DNA from: Hyphomicrobiales bacterium
Lineage (GTDB): Bacteria > Pseudomonadota > Alphaproteobacteria > Rhizobiales > Rhizobiaceae
DNA: 62,453 bases
NCBI GenBank assembly: GCA_011087605.1
Contig: JAALLE010000011.1
Coordinates: 1 to 62,453 of the forward strand
Reading direction: 5' to 3'
Made by a program: the position numbers and the translations under genes
The notes under the pieces: generated by a model
Told to the model about the DNA's origin: nothing
Database searches by the model: none
What the model saw: only the letters and a program-made list of their open reading frames with translations
Shown: positions 1 through 8,931 of the stretch, piece by piece
Layout of the letters: each line of letters starts with the position of its first letter
How positions within the stretch are numbered: the first letter of the stretch is position 1

Positions 1-103
1 TCTGATGGGCCGTCTATAAAAGCATCAGGTTGGGGTAGCTGGGTAGTTACGAAAATATATTAATAATTAGATTAATTATGGATTGTATTATTTCAAATTG
101 ATA

Positions 104-769
104 TCAAACACTCATGGCCAGCACCCGGCTGATCTGCTTCAGATCACGCCCGGATTCATCGTGCCAATTGTTGAATGCGTCCTGCACCTGCTGACGGGCC
201 TTTTTCGATGTTGCCGGCTTGTCGATGACGTTTTCCGCCATCAGTCTGGCCGTTACATCGGCAGACAGAATGAAACTGTCCTTGCCCATAAAACGCAAAA
301 AATATTGTCCGGTATTGCCGCCAAGTCGCGATCCCCGCTTTTTCAGCACATCCAGCAAACCGATATAATCACTATTCGGCCATTGCCCGATAAATGCACC
401 AACGCCACCTGATTCTTCTGCCAACTGGCGCACGAATATTGCGTTGTCCTGCACAGAGCGGATCTTACCGCCATGCCGCACAATGCGCGCATCCGAGACC
501 AGACGCGCCAGATCGTCATCATTGAACATCGCCACCCGGGAGGGATTGAAGCCTTCAAATGCTTCTTCAAATCCCGGCCATTTGGCCTCCACCACTTTCC
601 AGTTGAAACCGGCGTTGAATATGCATTGCGCCATTTTCGCCAGCCATCGGTCATCTGGAATGCCAGCCAGTTCTGCAGCGCTGGCAGCAGGTTCCAGCAG
701 TGATTCCAGCACTTCATCCCCACCTTTTCGCTTGCTGGCTATTTTATAAATCTCGGCAAAGCTGCGCAT
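104..769 (-). CDS. DNA-3-methyladenine glycosylase I (Tag-like) family protein
   Basis: The 221-residue product resembles the Tag superfamily, which excises 3-methyladenine from alkylated DNA. The central part has the helix-hairpin-helix-type glycosylase pattern: a stretch around residues 40-60 (KMAQCIFNAGFNWKVVE), then FNPSRVAMFNDDDLARL and a C-terminal helical region. The N-terminal Cys-Gly-Trp zinc motif of classical E. coli Tag is absent, so this belongs to a divergent subfamily and its substrate is less certain. The ATG at 769 has only a weak ribosome binding site. It is a single-gene unit; the next gene upstream on the same strand ends 111 bp away. Confidence 0.75.
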   Translation of the reverse strand: MRSFAEIYKIASKRKGGDEVLESLLEPAASAAELAGIPDDRWLAKMAQCIFNAGFNWKVVEAKWPGFEEAFEGFNPSRVAMFNDDDLARLVSDARIVRHGGKIRSVQDNAIFVRQLAEESGGVGAFIGQWPNSDYIGLLDVLKKRGSRLGGNTGQYFLRFMGKDSFILSADVTARLMAENVIDKPATSKKARQQVQDAFNNWHDESGRDLKQISRVLAMSV

Positions 770-880
770 TTTGACGGTATCCCTTCTGCCCAGGTGTTTG
801 GTTGGAATCGTAGAGATACATGTTCACACATCAATGCGCCCACCTTCAACCGGCCTTGACGAACAGCGGCGCGGTCCGAG

Positions 881-1711
881 TTACGGCTGATCCCATTGCG
901 GCGAAAAATCGTAGTCACACAATCTTTGATGACGCTTGGTCAGCGCCTCCATCGCCGCCATGTCCCCAGCGCTCAACTCAAAGTCAAACACCTGCAGGTT
1001 TTCCACCAAACGATCAGGCGACGCGGTTTTTGGGATGGCCCCCGCCCCTTCATGCTGGACATGCCATCGAAGAATGATTTGGGCCGGGGACTTATCATAT
1101 TCAGCGGCGAGCCCGGCAATAACTGAGTCGCTCAATAGCATTTGTCCCCTGCCCAGAGGGCAATAGCCCATAATGGCCATACCATGTTCGGCACATTTGG
1201 CCCGGATTTTGGTCTGGTCGATGTAGGGATGATTTTCAACCTGATTGACGACAATTGGGTAATCACAGGCATCAACCATTGCATCGATCTGACCGGTGGT
1301 GAAATTCGAAATTCCTATATGCCGTGTCCAACCGTTGCGGACAGTATCGCAAAGCAGGCGCGCCCATTGCTTAACGTTGGAGTTTTTTGGCGGCCAGTGA
1401 ATCAGCAACAGGTCGACCTGATCCAATCCAAGACGCTGAAGACTGCCTTCAACCGAGCGTTGAAACGCACCATCCGCAACTTCCGACGGCCAGACTTTGG
1501 TTGTCAGAAAAATCTCATCGCGCGATATTTTCGACTGCCGCAGGGCTGCCCCAATCTCTGATTCATTTTCATAGAATGCGGCGGTGTCGATATGCCGATA
1601 CCCGGCCGCCAAAGCCTTCAGCACAATGGAGGTGCACTCTTCCCCCTGCAACCGAAAGGTCCCCAGCCCCAAAGCCGGAATGTTTGCGCCATTCGCCGCC
1701 AGTATTTTCAT
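881..1711 (-). CDS. Aldo/keto reductase
   Basis: This 276-residue NAD(P)H-dependent oxidoreductase reduces aldehydes or ketones. The AKR tetrad is visible: Asp and Tyr in HIDTAAFYENE, Lys in TTKVW and His in LLLIHWP. The C-terminal cofactor-binding region follows (GAGAIPKTASPDRLVEN). The frame is open further upstream, but the ATG at 1711 (MKILAANG) fits the family start and has AGAG about 11 bases ahead. It is divergent from the DUF1624 gene, with about 90 bp shared for both promoters. The physiological substrate cannot be read from the sequence. Confidence 0.9.
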   Translation of the reverse strand: MKILAANGANIPALGLGTFRLQGEECTSIVLKALAAGYRHIDTAAFYENESEIGAALRQSKISRDEIFLTTKVWPSEVADGAFQRSVEGSLQRLGLDQVDLLLIHWPPKNSNVKQWARLLCDTVRNGWTRHIGISNFTTGQIDAMVDACDYPIVVNQVENHPYIDQTKIRAKCAEHGMAIMGYCPLGRGQMLLSDSVIAGLAAEYDKSPAQIILRWHVQHEGAGAIPKTASPDRLVENLQVFDFELSAGDMAAMEALTKRHQRLCDYDFSPQWDQP

Positions 1712-1801
1712 TTTTGGAATATCTCTTTTTGATTGAACTGTTGTCGCGACCACGTTTGCACATGATGGACGAAGTGCTATCGATATCACACCGTCCCTGC
1801 T

Positions 1802-2773
1802 ATGGCCAAAACCGTGTCAGAAAAATCATCAACACCGCTCCCCAGCAAGCGCATCACCCTGCTTGACGTCGTCCGCGGCGGCGCGCTGGTGGCCATGGCG
1901 ATCTATCACTTTGCCTGGGATTTGGAGTTTTTTGGCTGGTTGGCTTCGGCGACCACTCTGCAGGGCGGCTGGCTCTATTTTGCCCGTTCAATTGCTTCCA
2001 GCTTCTTGTTTCTTGTCGGTGTCAGTCTGGTGCTCGCTCACTCACAAAAATATCGATGGCCGACATTTTGGCGTCGATTTGCTCAGGTCGCAGGAGCCGC
2101 AGCGGCGATTTCCGTGGTGACATGGTTTGCCATGCCCGGCGGTCTAATCTTTTTCGGCATCCTCCATGCCATCGCCCTGTTCAGCCTGCTGGGCTTGCTG
2201 TTTGTTCAACGCCACTGGATTTTGCCCCTGCTGACGGCAGCCATTGTGTTGATGGTTTGGAAATTCTTCAGACATGATTTGTTTTACACACCGGCGCTCT
2301 GGTGGGTGGGACTGGCTCACAAACCGCCTCCGGCAAATGACTACGTCCCAATGTTTCCCTGGTTTGCCGCCGTTTTGCTTGGAATCGCCACCACCGGTTG
2401 GTTACAAACACGGGATGTCTGGCACAGGATCGCTGCAATAAAGGTAAATCGCATCGCTGAACGGCCATTGAGTTTTATTGGCCGCCACTCGTTGATTTTC
2501 TATCTCGTACATCAGCCAATATTGCTGGCGCTAATCTGGGTCTTCACATCATTCGTCATGGCGCCCGACCATACAGCCAGGTTTTCTGAAAGCTGTCAGT
2601 CAGGCTGCGTAAAAAGCCGTTCAGCGACGTTTTGCACATCCTATTGCTCTTGCATGATCACCGAGATGAAGCGGGAGAAGTTATTTACTCCCTATGTCCG
2701 GCGCAAGCTGACCGACACCCAAAACACAAGTTTGCTGACGACACGCGACCTGTGCGTCGCACGTCAGGAATAG
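1802..2773 (+). CDS. DUF1624 (heparan-alpha-glucosaminide N-acetyltransferase-like) membrane protein with Cys-rich tail
   Basis: The 323-residue integral membrane protein has about seven hydrophobic segments. The N-terminal signature of the DUF1624/HGSNAT family is present (RITLLDVVRGGALVAMAIYH), as is a later FIGRHSLIFYLVHQPI segment. Family members are putative membrane acyltransferases and the acceptor here is unknown. After the last membrane helix comes a tail of about 70 residues with the cysteine spacing CX3C-X8-CX3CXC and one more Cys near the end. I first suspected a frameshift, but the ordered cysteines and my recollection of similar tails in rhizobial relatives suggest it is genuine. 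Confidence 0.8.
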   Translation: MAKTVSEKSSTPLPSKRITLLDVVRGGALVAMAIYHFAWDLEFFGWLASATTLQGGWLYFARSIASSFLFLVGVSLVLAHSQKYRWPTFWRRFAQVAGAAAAISVVTWFAMPGGLIFFGILHAIALFSLLGLLFVQRHWILPLLTAAIVLMVWKFFRHDLFYTPALWWVGLAHKPPPANDYVPMFPWFAAVLLGIATTGWLQTRDVWHRIAAIKVNRIAERPLSFIGRHSLIFYLVHQPILLALIWVFTSFVMAPDHTARFSESCQSGCVKSRSATFCTSYCSCMITEMKREKLFTPYVRRKLTDTQNTSLLTTRDLCVARQE

Positions 2774-2822
2774 CGGCGGCGAAGCGGCCAATTTGGTTCA
2801 GATGCCTGTTGCTAATTCAGTA

Positions 2823-3170
2823 CTAGGGATGGTGTTCAGCGAATGTATGGTAGCCCGTGCGCAGGTAACGACCGTTAACCCAGCCTTGCTTCCAGCCTTT
2901 GCGAATTTTGCACCAGTCGGCCCCCTGCTTGATGATGCAACGCTCGACAAACACGATGCGGTCCCGCTTGATATGAGCGATCTTCTTGGAATGACTGGCA
3001 GGCCATTTGCGAATGTTCAACCGGTCCCATTGGGGAAAATTATCGGTAATCGCAGTATCTTCAACATGATAACCAGCAGCGGAGGCCTCGGTTGCTGCAA
3101 GGCCAATGCTCAGCATGGCGGCGGTTGCGAGTGACAGGACAATTTTTGAAACGACGTTCGTGTTTGGCAT
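2823..3170 (-). CDS. Secreted SH3b-domain protein
   Basis: The 115-residue product starts with a signal peptide (hydrophobic core IVLSLATAAMLSIGLA, likely cut after ASA). A bacterial SH3-like domain follows with the usual RLNIRKWPASHSKKIAHI and GADWCKIRKGWKQGWVNGRYL patterns. Such domains are thought to bind cell-wall or protein ligands in the periplasm. The start at 3170 (MPNTNV) is chosen over an earlier in-frame codon because a GGAGAGG Shine-Dalgarno lies just upstream. Two cysteines in the domain could form a disulfide. It is not in an operon. Confidence 0.85.
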   Translation of the reverse strand: MPNTNVVSKIVLSLATAAMLSIGLAATEASAAGYHVEDTAITDNFPQWDRLNIRKWPASHSKKIAHIKRDRIVFVERCIIKQGADWCKIRKGWKQGWVNGRYLRTGYHTFAEHHP

Positions 3171-3305
3171 TTGGGTTTCCTCTCCTGGAATCCGGGGCGG
3201 GAGAACGGGTGATGAAACCAAAATGGCACAGCTTAACTGAACGCAGTTTGAGCGCTACATTCATTTGAGGTTCAGTTTTTCGAATGACCTGACTGCTGCA
3301 CTGAA

Positions 3306-4106
3306 TCAGGTCGGATCAATGTTAAACAGATTTAACGGGAACAGATGCCCCTGCCCTTTCAACCTGGTCTGTGATTTAGGCGCCTGCATGTAACATTCGC
3401 TGTTGAACCATTTCCAGTCGTCCGCCCAGGTCCAGCAACCGGCGTCACGATAGACTTGAGCCACCTGATCGGCGAATTGTTTATCCACCGACAGGACCTG
3501 ATATTGTGGCTCGGCGGTGTCAAAATAGGTCTTGGCCAGCGGCAGGGTGCGCTCGGTGCAATAGTTCGTCATCCACAATGTAAAGCCAATTTCCTCACGC
3601 AGATCGCTCAACACCCGATGCACCTGAACATGATCCTCATGGCCATATTCCCCCCAGGGATTATGGGAGAACACATTCATGTCTGGCGTCAGTTTTCCGC
3701 GCAGACTTTCGCTCAACGCATCAAAATTCTGCCGATAATTGGTTCGAATGCCATCTTTGGGAGCGTTGCTACGACCCAGGATGCGTAAAACAGACTGCTT
3801 GGCATCGCGCAATTGGCATTGCCAACCCAATTCAATCCCAAAGGGTGAAACTTGCGGATTGTCCCAATTGGCACATCCATAGGTCGCCGCTTCAGCCATG
3901 CGCAGCGACGAAACATTGTCGCGCGGGAAATTATCCAGCGCTTTTGCCCGTGCTGGTCCGATTTTTGGGTCAGGCCAAAAATCCTCAAACACCACTATCA
4001 CCTGGTCGACCTGTTTCAGGATCGCACCAAACCACAGCAATTCGTCGTCCGGATGGGCCGCGACAATCAGCGAATTTTGAAGCATGGGTGGGCGATTATC
4101 AGCCAT
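3306..4106 (-). CDS. PIG-L family deacetylase
   Basis: The 266-residue product matches the PIG-L/LmbE family of zinc-dependent N-acetylglucosamine-type deacetylases. The metal-binding motif AHPDDE is at residues 17-22 and the second metal-ligand region is EYGHEDHVQVH. No signal peptide is seen, so it is probably cytoplasmic. Its ATG overlaps the end of the upstream acetyltransferase gene by 8 bp, so the two are almost certainly co-transcribed and translationally coupled. The pairing hints at sugar or amino-sugar remodelling, but the substrate is unknown. Confidence 0.85.
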   Translation of the reverse strand: MADNRPPMLQNSLIVAAHPDDELLWFGAILKQVDQVIVVFEDFWPDPKIGPARAKALDNFPRDNVSSLRMAEAATYGCANWDNPQVSPFGIELGWQCQLRDAKQSVLRILGRSNAPKDGIRTNYRQNFDALSESLRGKLTPDMNVFSHNPWGEYGHEDHVQVHRVLSDLREEIGFTLWMTNYCTERTLPLAKTYFDTAEPQYQVLSVDKQFADQVAQVYRDAGCWTWADDWKWFNSECYMQAPKSQTRLKGQGHLFPLNLFNIDPT

Positions 4107-5145
4107 GAGTACGTCTCAGCTTGCCGCCGAACAGTGTCAGTGCCAGCCGACCCTTCAAACTATTGGGTCGAAGAAACCGCGACATCTGGCTGGCATGCGT
4201 TCCAAACTGCATCTTGAACGGTTCGTCACCAATGGTGAAATCGAAACTGGTTCCACCCCGGGCCATCCAATCTTCGATGATCCAGTCATACATTTGCAGG
4301 CCAGGAGAATGGCGCCCGTGATTGTCGTAATCTGCGCCAATCAACAGGTAATAAAACCGTCCCTGATGGGTCAATCCAAACAGGATCCCGGCAATGCTGT
4401 TGTCAGAAGACAACACCCAGGTTTCGGCCAACCCGTTGCCGCCGCCTTCACGCGCCACTGCTGCATAGAACTTTTCAACTTCCGACGTCTGGATTGGATC
4501 TCCGTCGAACCTGCCTTTTCGAAAATGCACCAGGCACTTGATCGCCTTGGCAAAATCTTCGGCAATTTCCAACTTCTGCAGCACAACCTGATGCTGTTTC
4601 TTCCAGCGTTTGCCTTTGCGGGCCACCATGCTGGAAAGTTTGCGGTCGAGGTTATCTTTGCGCCACTGTTCAAAAGGTGGCGACAGATCAACCGCGTGCG
4701 CACCAAAGCCCGCGTCCTCAGGCTCGCTCAGTATCAGCGATTGCCAGTCTGACGCATGATCAGGCAGTGCCGGTTGAATGCGCAACATGTCGTGCGGCCC
4801 GATAGAGTTGATAAAGGTAACCGCCAATGTCGGATCCTTCTGCAATGCAGCGCGCGCCGTTTGGGTTAGCACCGGACTGGCATAATCGCTGACCCCAAGA
4901 TCTGTGGATTCGATCAGGGTGAGGCCGGATTTGGTTCGCCGTATAAGCGGGACAACGCCCAACAATTCTTCTTTTTTGCGTAGTGTTATCACCAGTTTCT
5001 CTGCGCCTCGATGGGGCGCCAGAATCTCGTAAAAATTCTCCAGCCATGTCGGAGATTGAAACGCAGTCGCACCGGAGGCGGCAAATATGTCCGCATATTC
5101 GCCACTTGAAAAATCAAAATGATTTTCTTGTCTAAATTCGATCAT
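4099..5145 (-). CDS. CelD/BcsL-type GNAT acetyltransferase
   Basis: The 348-residue protein has two GNAT-like halves, as in the CelD/BcsL (Acetyltransf_6) family. Supporting stretches are an N-terminal ATAFQSPTWLENFYEIL, a central charged region LDRKLSSMVARKGKRWKKQ and a C-terminal acceptor region GLQMYDWIIEDWMARG followed by FDFTIGDEPFK. Family members are linked to exopolysaccharide or cellulose-type polymer modification, and some add aminoacyl or acyl groups. It is the first gene of a two-gene unit with the PIG-L deacetylase. The acceptor is unknown. Confidence 0.8.
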   Translation of the reverse strand: MIEFRQENHFDFSSGEYADIFAASGATAFQSPTWLENFYEILAPHRGAEKLVITLRKKEELLGVVPLIRRTKSGLTLIESTDLGVSDYASPVLTQTARAALQKDPTLAVTFINSIGPHDMLRIQPALPDHASDWQSLILSEPEDAGFGAHAVDLSPPFEQWRKDNLDRKLSSMVARKGKRWKKQHQVVLQKLEIAEDFAKAIKCLVHFRKGRFDGDPIQTSEVEKFYAAVAREGGGNGLAETWVLSSDNSIAGILFGLTHQGRFYYLLIGADYDNHGRHSPGLQMYDWIIEDWMARGGTSFDFTIGDEPFKMQFGTHASQMSRFLRPNSLKGRLALTLFGGKLRRTHG

Positions 5146-5259
5146 CCCACCGTCGTCGTCGCCATCGCCATTTCCACGGCGACATCATGGCCGCAAAGTA
5201 ATAAATCCGGATGAACAGAGCTGGCAGACTTGTCGGGTGGTTAATAAATTACGCCGGTC

Positions 5260-6435
5260 TCAGGCAGTTTTATTGAACAATTCCCGGCCAATAAGCATGC
5301 GACGAATTTCGCTGGTTCCGCCACCGATTTCATACAATTTCGCATCGCGCAGCAGTCGCCCTGTTGCATAATCGTTGATATAGCCGTTGCCGCCAAGCAA
5401 CTGGATGGCGTCCAGCGCGATCTGGGTTGTCTTTTCCGCGGCAAACAAAATGGCTCCCGCAGCGTCCTCGCGGGTGGTTTCACCCCGGTCACATGCCTGT
5501 GCAACGGCATAGATATAGGCCTTGGTAGCGTTCATGGTGACATACATATCGGCGACTTTGCCCTGGACCAGCTGGAACGATCCGATTGGCTTACCAAATT
5601 GTTTGCGTTCGTGAATATAAGGCAAAACAATATCCATCGCAGCCTGCATGATGCCGATGGCACCAGCCGACAATACTGCCCGTTCGTAGTCCAGTCCGGG
5701 CATCAAAACCCCGACGCCATCATTGACCTGACCCAGAACATTTTCTTCCGGGACCTCGCAGTTTTCAAACACCAATTCTCCGGTTTCCGATCCACGCATG
5801 CCCAGTTTGTCGAGCTTTTGGGCGACAGAAAATCCGGCAAACTCCTTTTCGATCAAAAACGCAGTGATGCCTTTGGGACCTGCATCCATGTCCGTCTTGG
5901 CATAGACAATCAGCGTATCGGCCTGCGGGCCGTTGGTGATCCAGAATTTCGTGCCGTTGAGAATATAGCGATCACCTCTTTTTTCGGCCTTCAGTTTCAT
6001 CGAAACCACGTCCGATCCGGCCTCGGGCTCACTCATCGCAAGCGCCCCCAGATGTTCACCACTGATCAGCTTGTCGAGATAGCGGCTCTTTTGGTCATCA
6101 TTGCCCCAGCGCGCCAACTGATTGACGCATAAGTTGGAATGGGCGCCATAGGACAGGCCAACGGAAGCCGAGGCGCGGCTGACTTCTTCCATGGCAATGC
6201 AATGTTCAAGATAGCCCATGCCAACGCCGCCCCATTCTTCCGGCACGGTGATGCCATGCAGGCCAAGCTCGCCCATTTCCGGCCAGAGGTGACGGGGGAA
6301 CCAGTCTTCCTTGTCAATCCGGTCGGCCAGCGGGGCGATGTTGTCCTGCGAATAGGAGCGCACGCTGTCTCGCAGCATGTCGGCCTCTTCACCCAGATTG
6401 AAATTGAAGGACGGGACATCGTTGGGGATCATCAT
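5260..6435 (-). CDS. ivd: Isovaleryl-CoA dehydrogenase
   Basis: This 391-residue FAD enzyme oxidises isovaleryl-CoA to 3-methylcrotonyl-CoA in leucine breakdown. Acyl-CoA dehydrogenase signatures are clear: [20 protein letters not shown], the FAD region WITNGP, the IVD-type catalytic Glu in the [12 protein letters not shown] segment and the C-terminal [19 protein letters not shown]. The length fits IVD. Two adjacent ATGs (6435, 6432) both fit. The frame is open to 6612, but the extra residues look non-coding and run into the upstream GNAT gene. The usual partners (methylcrotonyl-CoA carboxylase, HMG-CoA lyase) are not here; the GNAT gene is 46 bp upstream on the same strand. Confidence 0.92.
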   Translation of the reverse strand: MMIPNDVPSFNFNLGEEADMLRDSVRSYSQDNIAPLADRIDKEDWFPRHLWPEMGELGLHGITVPEEWGGVGMGYLEHCIAMEEVSRASASVGLSYGAHSNLCVNQLARWGNDDQKSRYLDKLISGEHLGALAMSEPEAGSDVVSMKLKAEKRGDRYILNGTKFWITNGPQADTLIVYAKTDMDAGPKGITAFLIEKEFAGFSVAQKLDKLGMRGSETGELVFENCEVPEENVLGQVNDGVGVLMPGLDYERAVLSAGAIGIMQAAMDIVLPYIHERKQFGKPIGSFQLVQGKVADMYVTMNATKAYIYAVAQACDRGETTREDAAGAILFAAEKTTQIALDAIQLLGGNGYINDYATGRLLRDAKLYEIGGGTSEIRRMLIGRELFNKTA

Positions 6436-6481
6436 CAAAACTTTCGATTGGGCGGACAGGTTGGGCCGGTTATAGAACCGA

Positions 6482-6928
6482 CTACAGAGTATGAGAATAT
6501 TTAATAAACGGCGTCCGGTCTGCGACCTTATCATACAATATACGGCCCTGATAATTGAATTCCTGGGTGAGCCAGTAGACAGCACCCGCCCCATCTGCAC
6601 GGGCTGCATCATAGACGGCGTTGATCAAAGCGCGACCAACACCCTTGCCGCGGGTTTCCGGCAGCGTGAACAGATCGTGGAGATAGCACCGGGGCTCTGC
6701 TGACCACGTTGTGCCGTGATAGAGATAAGTGACCATGCCGACCATTTTGTTGTCTTGATCAACAGCCTTAAAACCCAAAATATCGCCATCGGGATCAATC
6801 ATGCGATCCCAGGTCTGGTGTCCAACTTCTGGTGGCAAAGTGGCTTTGTAAAACACCAGATAGGCTTCCCAAAGCGCCAACCAGTCATCGCGGTCTGCGG
6901 CGGTGAAATTTTGAATTTTTATGGACAT
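6482..6928 (-). CDS. GNAT family N-acetyltransferase
   Basis: The 148-residue single-domain GNAT has the acetyl-CoA binding loop motif [21 protein letters not shown] (about residues 88-108) and a C-terminal [17 protein letters not shown] segment typical of small-molecule or amine acetyltransferases. The start at 6928 (MSIKIQ) follows a GAGGA ribosome binding site, so an earlier in-frame start is not needed. It lies 46 bp upstream of ivd in the same direction and may be co-transcribed with it. The substrate is unknown. Confidence 0.85.
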   Translation of the reverse strand: MSIKIQNFTAADRDDWLALWEAYLVFYKATLPPEVGHQTWDRMIDPDGDILGFKAVDQDNKMVGMVTYLYHGTTWSAEPRCYLHDLFTLPETRGKGVGRALINAVYDAARADGAGAVYWLTQEFNYQGRILYDKVADRTPFIKYSHTL

Positions 6929-7205
6929 GTCAGTATCCTCGACGGCAATCATATTTAGCCTAGTTGAAGCCTATCTGAGGGCCTTTCACAAGCCACATGA
7001 TTACCTGGAACCCTGTTCAGTTCCGGCCAAATTTAACGTTGAAAGCGGATTGTTGTGATTCGGTCAGCTCAATTGAAAAATACAAAAATCCGCTTCGCTG
7101 CCCGTCTTGTTCGGTGCGGGCAGGCACTTTGACGTTATCGATTGATTGTCCTGAAAGTTCCATGCATTGCCATTGGTTGATGGCTTCTTTCTGCAAAAGC
7201 ACAGA

Positions 7206-7808
7206 TCACCACATTCGTGGTTGAGCATATTCAGCATAGCCGTCATCGTATGCCCGTCCGTCGAAATCGGATTTCATCTCTTTGATGAACTCGCCAGCCG
7301 TCGGCACCGAACTGCTCTCATCCTCCCCGTTCCAAATTGCAGATCGCATGATTGCTTTGGCACATTGAAAATACATCTCGTGGATTGTCACGGCGATGAC
7401 CGTTCGCGGCAACTTGCCATTTTTCGAAAAAGATTGAGTCGTTTTTGGGTCGTCGGTCAGAACCGCTGAGCCGTTTATGCGGACCACATTGTTACAGCCT
7501 GGAACCATAAACATGAGGCTTACCCGACCGTCCCGGACGATATTTCGCAGAGAATCCAATCGGTTGTTACCTCGCCAATCAGGTATTTGCAGTGTCTTGT
7601 CATCGATGATCGTGGCCACTGGTCCATCATCTCCCCTCGGGCTGGCGTCGGTGCCCTCCGGACCCACAGTTGAAAGGACCACAAATCGTGATGCCTCAAT
7701 CCACTGGCGATATTTGGGCGTTATTTCGGTCGCGACTTTCGTGAACGCTGCTGGCACTGCATCTTCATATAGCGCTTCCAACTCATCGATTGTGGTGATT
7801 TTGTTCAT
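7206..7808 (-). CDS. Pyridoxamine 5'-phosphate oxidase-type flavoprotein
   Basis: The 200-residue product is a PNPOx-like split-barrel protein, probably binding FMN. Recognisable features are SRFVVLSTVGPEGTDASPRG, the core LQIPDWRGNNRLDSLRNI and GRVSLMFMVPG. It resembles the MSMEG_1061-type family, which are FMN-dependent enzymes of uncertain substrate, rather than true PdxH. The start at 7808 (MNKITT) has AGAAGGAG upstream. It appears monocistronic. Confidence 0.8.
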   Translation of the reverse strand: MNKITTIDELEALYEDAVPAAFTKVATEITPKYRQWIEASRFVVLSTVGPEGTDASPRGDDGPVATIIDDKTLQIPDWRGNNRLDSLRNIVRDGRVSLMFMVPGCNNVVRINGSAVLTDDPKTTQSFSKNGKLPRTVIAVTIHEMYFQCAKAIMRSAIWNGEDESSSVPTAGEFIKEMKSDFDGRAYDDGYAEYAQPRMW

Positions 7809-7943
7809 ATGTCGGCTCCTTCTGATTGGCAGATATCCTGTCGTGTTTCGCAAACGGAGCCTACTATCCAGTGGTTGCGCTGGGTCGACTTTATACCAAT
7901 CCAAAACCTGTGAACACCTAAGCAATCTACCAATCTACAAACA

Positions 7944-7976
7944 AAAAGGTCGCCGATGGAGTTTCGACGACCTTTT
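7944..7976 (-). terminator. Rho-independent terminator after the ArsR/SRPBCC pair
   Basis: A perfect 9-bp inverted repeat (AAAAGGTCG / CGACCTTTT) surrounds a 15-base loop. Read on the minus strand it ends in a run of five T residues, 30 bases beyond the stop of the SRPBCC gene. The A/T flanks make it potentially bidirectional. Confidence 0.8.
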
Positions 7977-8005
7977 CACCAAGCGCTGAAAATCTGCCGT
8001 GCAAA

Positions 8006-8449
8006 TCAAGCCTCGGCGAGGTTCAGGCTTTCCCCGGTTTCCAGATAGGTCTTCAACCGCGCGGCAATTTTGCCCCAGCCGTTCTTCACGCTGGCCAGTT
8101 CTGGGGTCACCCCAAAATGCGAAATGGTCAGCTTGCAGACTTCCGCCATTTCCTCGATTTCATAGAGATTGTGCGAGAGGTTTTCCGTGCGCTCCATAAA
8201 GGTCGGCAGGAACGTCATGGCAAGCCGTGTATAGGGGCTGGCTTCCAGTATCTCCCCCACCAGCATGGGATTGCCATCGCCGGATGTGTAGAGATATTCC
8301 GCCCCCTTTTCAAAAGAGCTTTCTATTGAAGCATCTCCCTGAAAATAGTGTTTGGTCATTTCGCCGTCGGTCAGCGCGTTCCAGAGTTTTTCTGGTGTGG
8401 TCTTGATATAGGTTTCCAGTACAAAGTCGGGCTTTTCAGAAGCACTCAT
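8006..8449 (-). CDS. SRPBCC (AHSA1-like) domain protein
   Basis: The 147-residue START/SRPBCC-fold protein of the AHSA1 type begins with FVLETYIKTTPEKLWNALTD and contains YTSGDGNPMLVGEILEASPY. Such proteins bind hydrophobic ligands and are often encoded directly after an ArsR-type regulator. Here its ATG overlaps the regulator stop codon by 4 bp (ATGA), so they are translationally coupled. The ligand is unknown. Confidence 0.88.
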   Translation of the reverse strand: MSASEKPDFVLETYIKTTPEKLWNALTDGEMTKHYFQGDASIESSFEKGAEYLYTSGDGNPMLVGEILEASPYTRLAMTFLPTFMERTENLSHNLYEIEEMAEVCKLTISHFGVTPELASVKNGWGKIAARLKTYLETGESLNLAEA

Positions 8450-8778
8450 TTTACTTCTCCTTCCAATTTGGCCTTCAAATCCAGCGTTGCGCGGGCCAGA
8501 GGCTTTTGAGTTAAGGGTTCGATCCAGCGGTCAATGACCTCCTGCAACGGCACCACGTTGAGATGATGATATTTGAACCGCCCTTGTTTGCGGCTGATCA
8601 CCAGGAATGCAGCTTCCAGCACCTTGAGATGTTTCATGACGCCAAACCGCGTCATCTCCACCCCCTGTTCGGCAAGCGAAACCTCAAGTTCCTGAAGGGT
8701 CTGGCCGTCCTGCTCGCGCAGGACATCCAGAATGAGGCGCCGCGTATCGTCGGCCAGTGCTTTGAATATTGCATCCAT
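8446..8778 (-). CDS. ArsR-family winged-helix transcriptional regulator
   Basis: The 110-residue HTH regulator opens with IFKALADDTRRLILDVL, typical of the ArsR subgroup that partners SRPBCC proteins, followed by a recognition region EMTRFGVMKHLKVLEAA. No metal-binding Cys motif (ELCVCDL type) is present, so it probably does not sense metal. It is the first gene of the two-gene unit. It likely regulates its own operon, since the adjacent divergent methyltransferase gene starts only about 150 bp away. Confidence 0.9.
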   Translation of the reverse strand: MDAIFKALADDTRRLILDVLREQDGQTLQELEVSLAEQGVEMTRFGVMKHLKVLEAAFLVISRKQGRFKYHHLNVVPLQEVIDRWIEPLTQKPLARATLDLKAKLEGEVK

Positions 8779-8839
8779 GGTTTCTTATATGTGACTAATT
8801 ACTCACGTGTCAATATGGTTACCTATATTTTTTTCCGCA

Positions 8840-8874
8840 CTCGCCGCTCGCCGCTCGCCGCTCGCCGCCCGCCG
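8840..8874. repeat. Short tandem repeat, 7-bp unit CTCGCCG
   Basis: Four exact copies of CTCGCCG lie head to tail, followed by one variant (CCCGCCG), in the gap between the ArsR gene and the divergent methyltransferase gene. It sits upstream of the methyltransferase start at 8932. Such units can change copy number by slippage; any effect on spacing or promoters here is unproven. Confidence 0.9.
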
Positions 8875-8931
8875 CCGCTTGACGCAACAGGGCGAACAAG
8901 TTCATTTGAGGAAAACCGGAGAATCCCAATC

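Noticed and set aside
1387-1866. Plus-strand reading frame of 159 codons opposite the aldo/keto reductase
   Set aside because: It is a shadow of a clear AKR gene, has no recognisable domain and no ribosome binding site.
5241-6612. Longer ivd start at 6612
   Set aside because: The added residues overlap the 3' end of the upstream GNAT gene and do not resemble acyl-CoA dehydrogenase sequence.
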